DNA from: JAKVCB01 sp965243695 | GTDB lineage: Bacteria; Planctomycetota; Planctomycetia; Pirellulales; Lacipirellulaceae | Assembly (NCBI GenBank): GCA_965243695.1 | Contig: CBDEWC010000047.1 | Span: 248,001 to 312,000 of the forward strand | DNA: 64,000 bases | Direction of reading: 5' to 3' | Shown here: positions 62,727 through 64,000 of the stretch, piece by piece | Numbering within the stretch: position 1 is the stretch's first letter | Layout of the letters: each line of letters opens with the position of its first letter | Program-made: the position numbers and the translations under genes | The notes under the pieces: model-generated | What the model was told of the DNA's origin: nothing | Seen by the model: only the letters and a program-made list of their open reading frames with translations | Database searches by the model: none

Positions 62727-63845
62727 ATGATTTTTCTCCTGATAACCGTTTTGCTCTCGGTGCACTTGGTGGCGGTTAATCTGGCTGCTGCGGCACCTTT
62801 GGTGTGTGTGTGGCTTAGTTGGCGGTCCGATGGGCTTTCCGGGAGAATAGGCCGTCAGCTCGCTTGGATTGCTCTTTGCGCCTTGCCGATCGGGGCTTTC
62901 TTGGGTTTTGCCCTGGGAGGAGTGTATCGATTTGAGGAATCTCCCACGTATTGGGAGATGCTGATCCGGTTTCCGGCCCGGGCTTATGTTGTTGTGCTCT
63001 TGGAACTGGCTTTTTCCCTGGTATGTCTTTTCATCTATGCGTTAACCTGGGAGCGACTTAAGCAGCATCGGTTGGTCCACGCATTGTTCGCCTGCCTCGC
63101 TATCACCAATTTGCTTTATCATTTTCCACCCTTGATGTCGGCGATGAGCCTTTTGGCAGACCGCCCGGAGTTGATTCTTGAAGAGACCGTTACGCGGCGC
63201 CTGCTTCGGCCTGTTTTGATGAGTCCTGCGGTGATTTCATTAAGTGTTCATTTTGCGTTGGCATCGCTGGCAGTGGCTGGAGTTGCGCTGATGGTTTTGG
63301 GATTGCGATTCGGAGAGTCGGGCAGGAAGATCGTGGCATTGGGTGGCCGAATTGCCCTGGTCCCAACCGTGTTGCAACTGGTGGTCGGCGTATGGGTGGT
63401 GATGGAGGTTCCCGCAGGTGTGCGAAATGGCATTATGGGTAACGACTCGCTGACCGCTTTGATGTTTGGTGTGTCCTTATTTAGCGTGTTTGGAGTGATG
63501 TTGGTCCTGGCTGGAATTTCCCTGGGACAGTGTGACACAGCCGCAGTTCGTCGTGCTGCGGTCCTGATGGGGGTGATTATTTTGTTAATGGTGGGCATCC
63601 TGGTGCGTGGCCGACATCTGACCCAACAGGGGGTTGTCAAAGGTGCAAGTTTGAAGACCAGAGGTGTTACCCCCGGAGAGAGAGAGTCTAAACATGTGTT
63701 GCAACCTGGAGTAGTTCGTCGCACTTGTTTCTCCCGCCCAATGGTGAGTGAGCCTCTCTCAGGCCATGCCATGGCTTTTGTAGGCACCACGAAAAAAAAA
63801 CCGCTGCCACAGAGTGACAGCAGTTTTACGTGTGGTGTTTTATGA
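62727..63845 (+). CDS. polytopic membrane protein of unknown function
   Basis: 372 residues in frame. About eight hydrophobic segments fill residues 1-300, starting 'MIFLLITVLLSVHLVAVNLA' and ending with 'AVLMGVIILLMVGILVRGRH'. The last ~65 residues are polar and unlike the rest, and they run across a hairpin that looks like a terminator (63792-63827). So the natural stop may lie earlier and the tail may be the result of a lost stop or a frameshift. No family recognised. No operon partner. Confidence 0.65.
   Translation: MIFLLITVLLSVHLVAVNLAAAAPLVCVWLSWRSDGLSGRIGRQLAWIALCALPIGAFLGFALGGVYRFEESPTYWEMLIRFPARAYVVVLLELAFSLVCLFIYALTWERLKQHRLVHALFACLAITNLLYHFPPLMSAMSLLADRPELILEETVTRRLLRPVLMSPAVISLSVHFALASLAVAGVALMVLGLRFGESGRKIVALGGRIALVPTVLQLVVGVWVVMEVPAGVRNGIMGNDSLTALMFGVSLFSVFGVMLVLAGISLGQCDTAAVRRAAVLMGVIILLMVGILVRGRHLTQQGVVKGASLKTRGVTPGERESKHVLQPGVVRRTCFSRPMVSEPLSGHAMAFVGTTKKKPLPQSDSSFTCGVL
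63792..63827. terminator. bidirectional rho-independent terminator
   Basis: The sequence aaaaccgctgccac-aga-gtgacagcagtttt folds into a stem with one mismatch in the middle, flanked by nine A residues on the left and four T on the right. On the minus strand the A-run becomes a strong T-run, so it mainly stops transcription from the right-hand gene; it may also serve the plus strand. Confidence 0.75.
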
Positions 63846-63873
63846 TTGTAGCGGGTTGTGCGCAGATCGATGG

Positions 63874-63999
63874 CTACTGTTGATCGTCACCTTCGGGCTC
63901 GACCTTTAGGTCATCAAGATTGTCGGCGGCAGGCAATCTGCCGGCGGCAATGCGTTCTGCGTAGGTTGTGCTGTTTGGATCTTTCGGATTCGATGGCAT
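63874..63999 (-). CDS. small or partial hydrophilic protein at the window edge
   Basis: A minus-strand frame from the ATG at 63999 gives 41 residues: 'MPSNPKDPNSTTYAERIAAG' then 'RLPAADNLDDLKVEPEGDDQ' and a final Q. It is too close to the edge to know whether the ATG is the true start or an internal Met of a longer gene. The terminator just beyond its stop supports a real transcript. No family recognised. Confidence 0.5.
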   Translation of the reverse strand: MPSNPKDPNSTTYAERIAAGRLPAADNLDDLKVEPEGDDQQ

Positions 64000-64000
64000 G

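Overview
The window looks like a chromosomal segment of a planctomycete, most likely of the Pirellulales type. The evidence is the gene content: DUF1559 pseudopilin-like, DUF1549/DUF1553 and DUF1501 proteins, PEP-CTERM and dockerin-like secreted proteins, DUF6807, several secreted TIM-barrel sugar isomerase/epimerase-like proteins, and a cytochrome-tailed glucose/sorbosone dehydrogenase. Two tRNA genes (Asn-GTT, Val-TAC) are present and there is no rRNA.

Layout. 0.1-10 kb (minus): a secreted beta-propeller glycosidase-like protein, a Tat-exported TIM-barrel epimerase, and a complete peptide/opine-type ABC importer (lipoprotein receptor, two permeases, double ATPase). 10-19 kb: an exported beta-carbonic anhydrase, a DUF1559 protein with a small lipoprotein partner, tRNA-Asn with its terminator, the error-prone polymerase DnaE2, a 15-bp tandem array, an epimerase and a DUF6807 protein. 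19-30 kb: a DUF1553/DUF1501 pair, the sugar dehydrogenase-cytochrome fusion, an esterase, an epimerase and a PhoX-like DUF839 protein.

29.7-41 kb (minus): one long type IV pilus/type II secretion-like operon. In transcription order it encodes a major pseudopilin, response regulator, histidine kinase, STAS protein, PilB, PilC, a small membrane protein, PilM, PilN, PilO, a GspB/PilP-like protein, a secretin and a small hydrophilic protein. An HD-GYP protein is divergent from it. At 44.3-46.9 kb four minor pseudopilin genes overlap by ATGA. 47-55.5 kb carries PEP-CTERM proteins, an HAD phosphatase, an outer-membrane channel-like protein and a PDZ protein with a striking Trp/Cys-rich patch.

The most notable find is at 51.7-52.6 kb. 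A thioredoxin-like/dockerin/PEP-CTERM gene has an in-frame TGA exactly at the first position of a CxxC redox motif (U-G-Y-C). A 17-nt hairpin starts 10 nt after that TGA, as in bacterial SECIS elements. This reads as a selenoprotein.

55.6-62.2 kb is an accessory-looking polyamine region: a SpeD-SpeE fusion, a co-directional SET-domain protein and an NspC-like carboxynorspermidine decarboxylase. They are interspersed with a TupA-like ATP-grasp gene, a YkgJ-type cysteine cluster protein and three gene remnants (ThiF/MoeB 3' end, a duplicated speD 5' end, an acyltransferase 3' end). tRNA-Val, a membrane protein and a small minus-strand ORF close the window. All functions are read from motifs and family resemblance; no database search was run.
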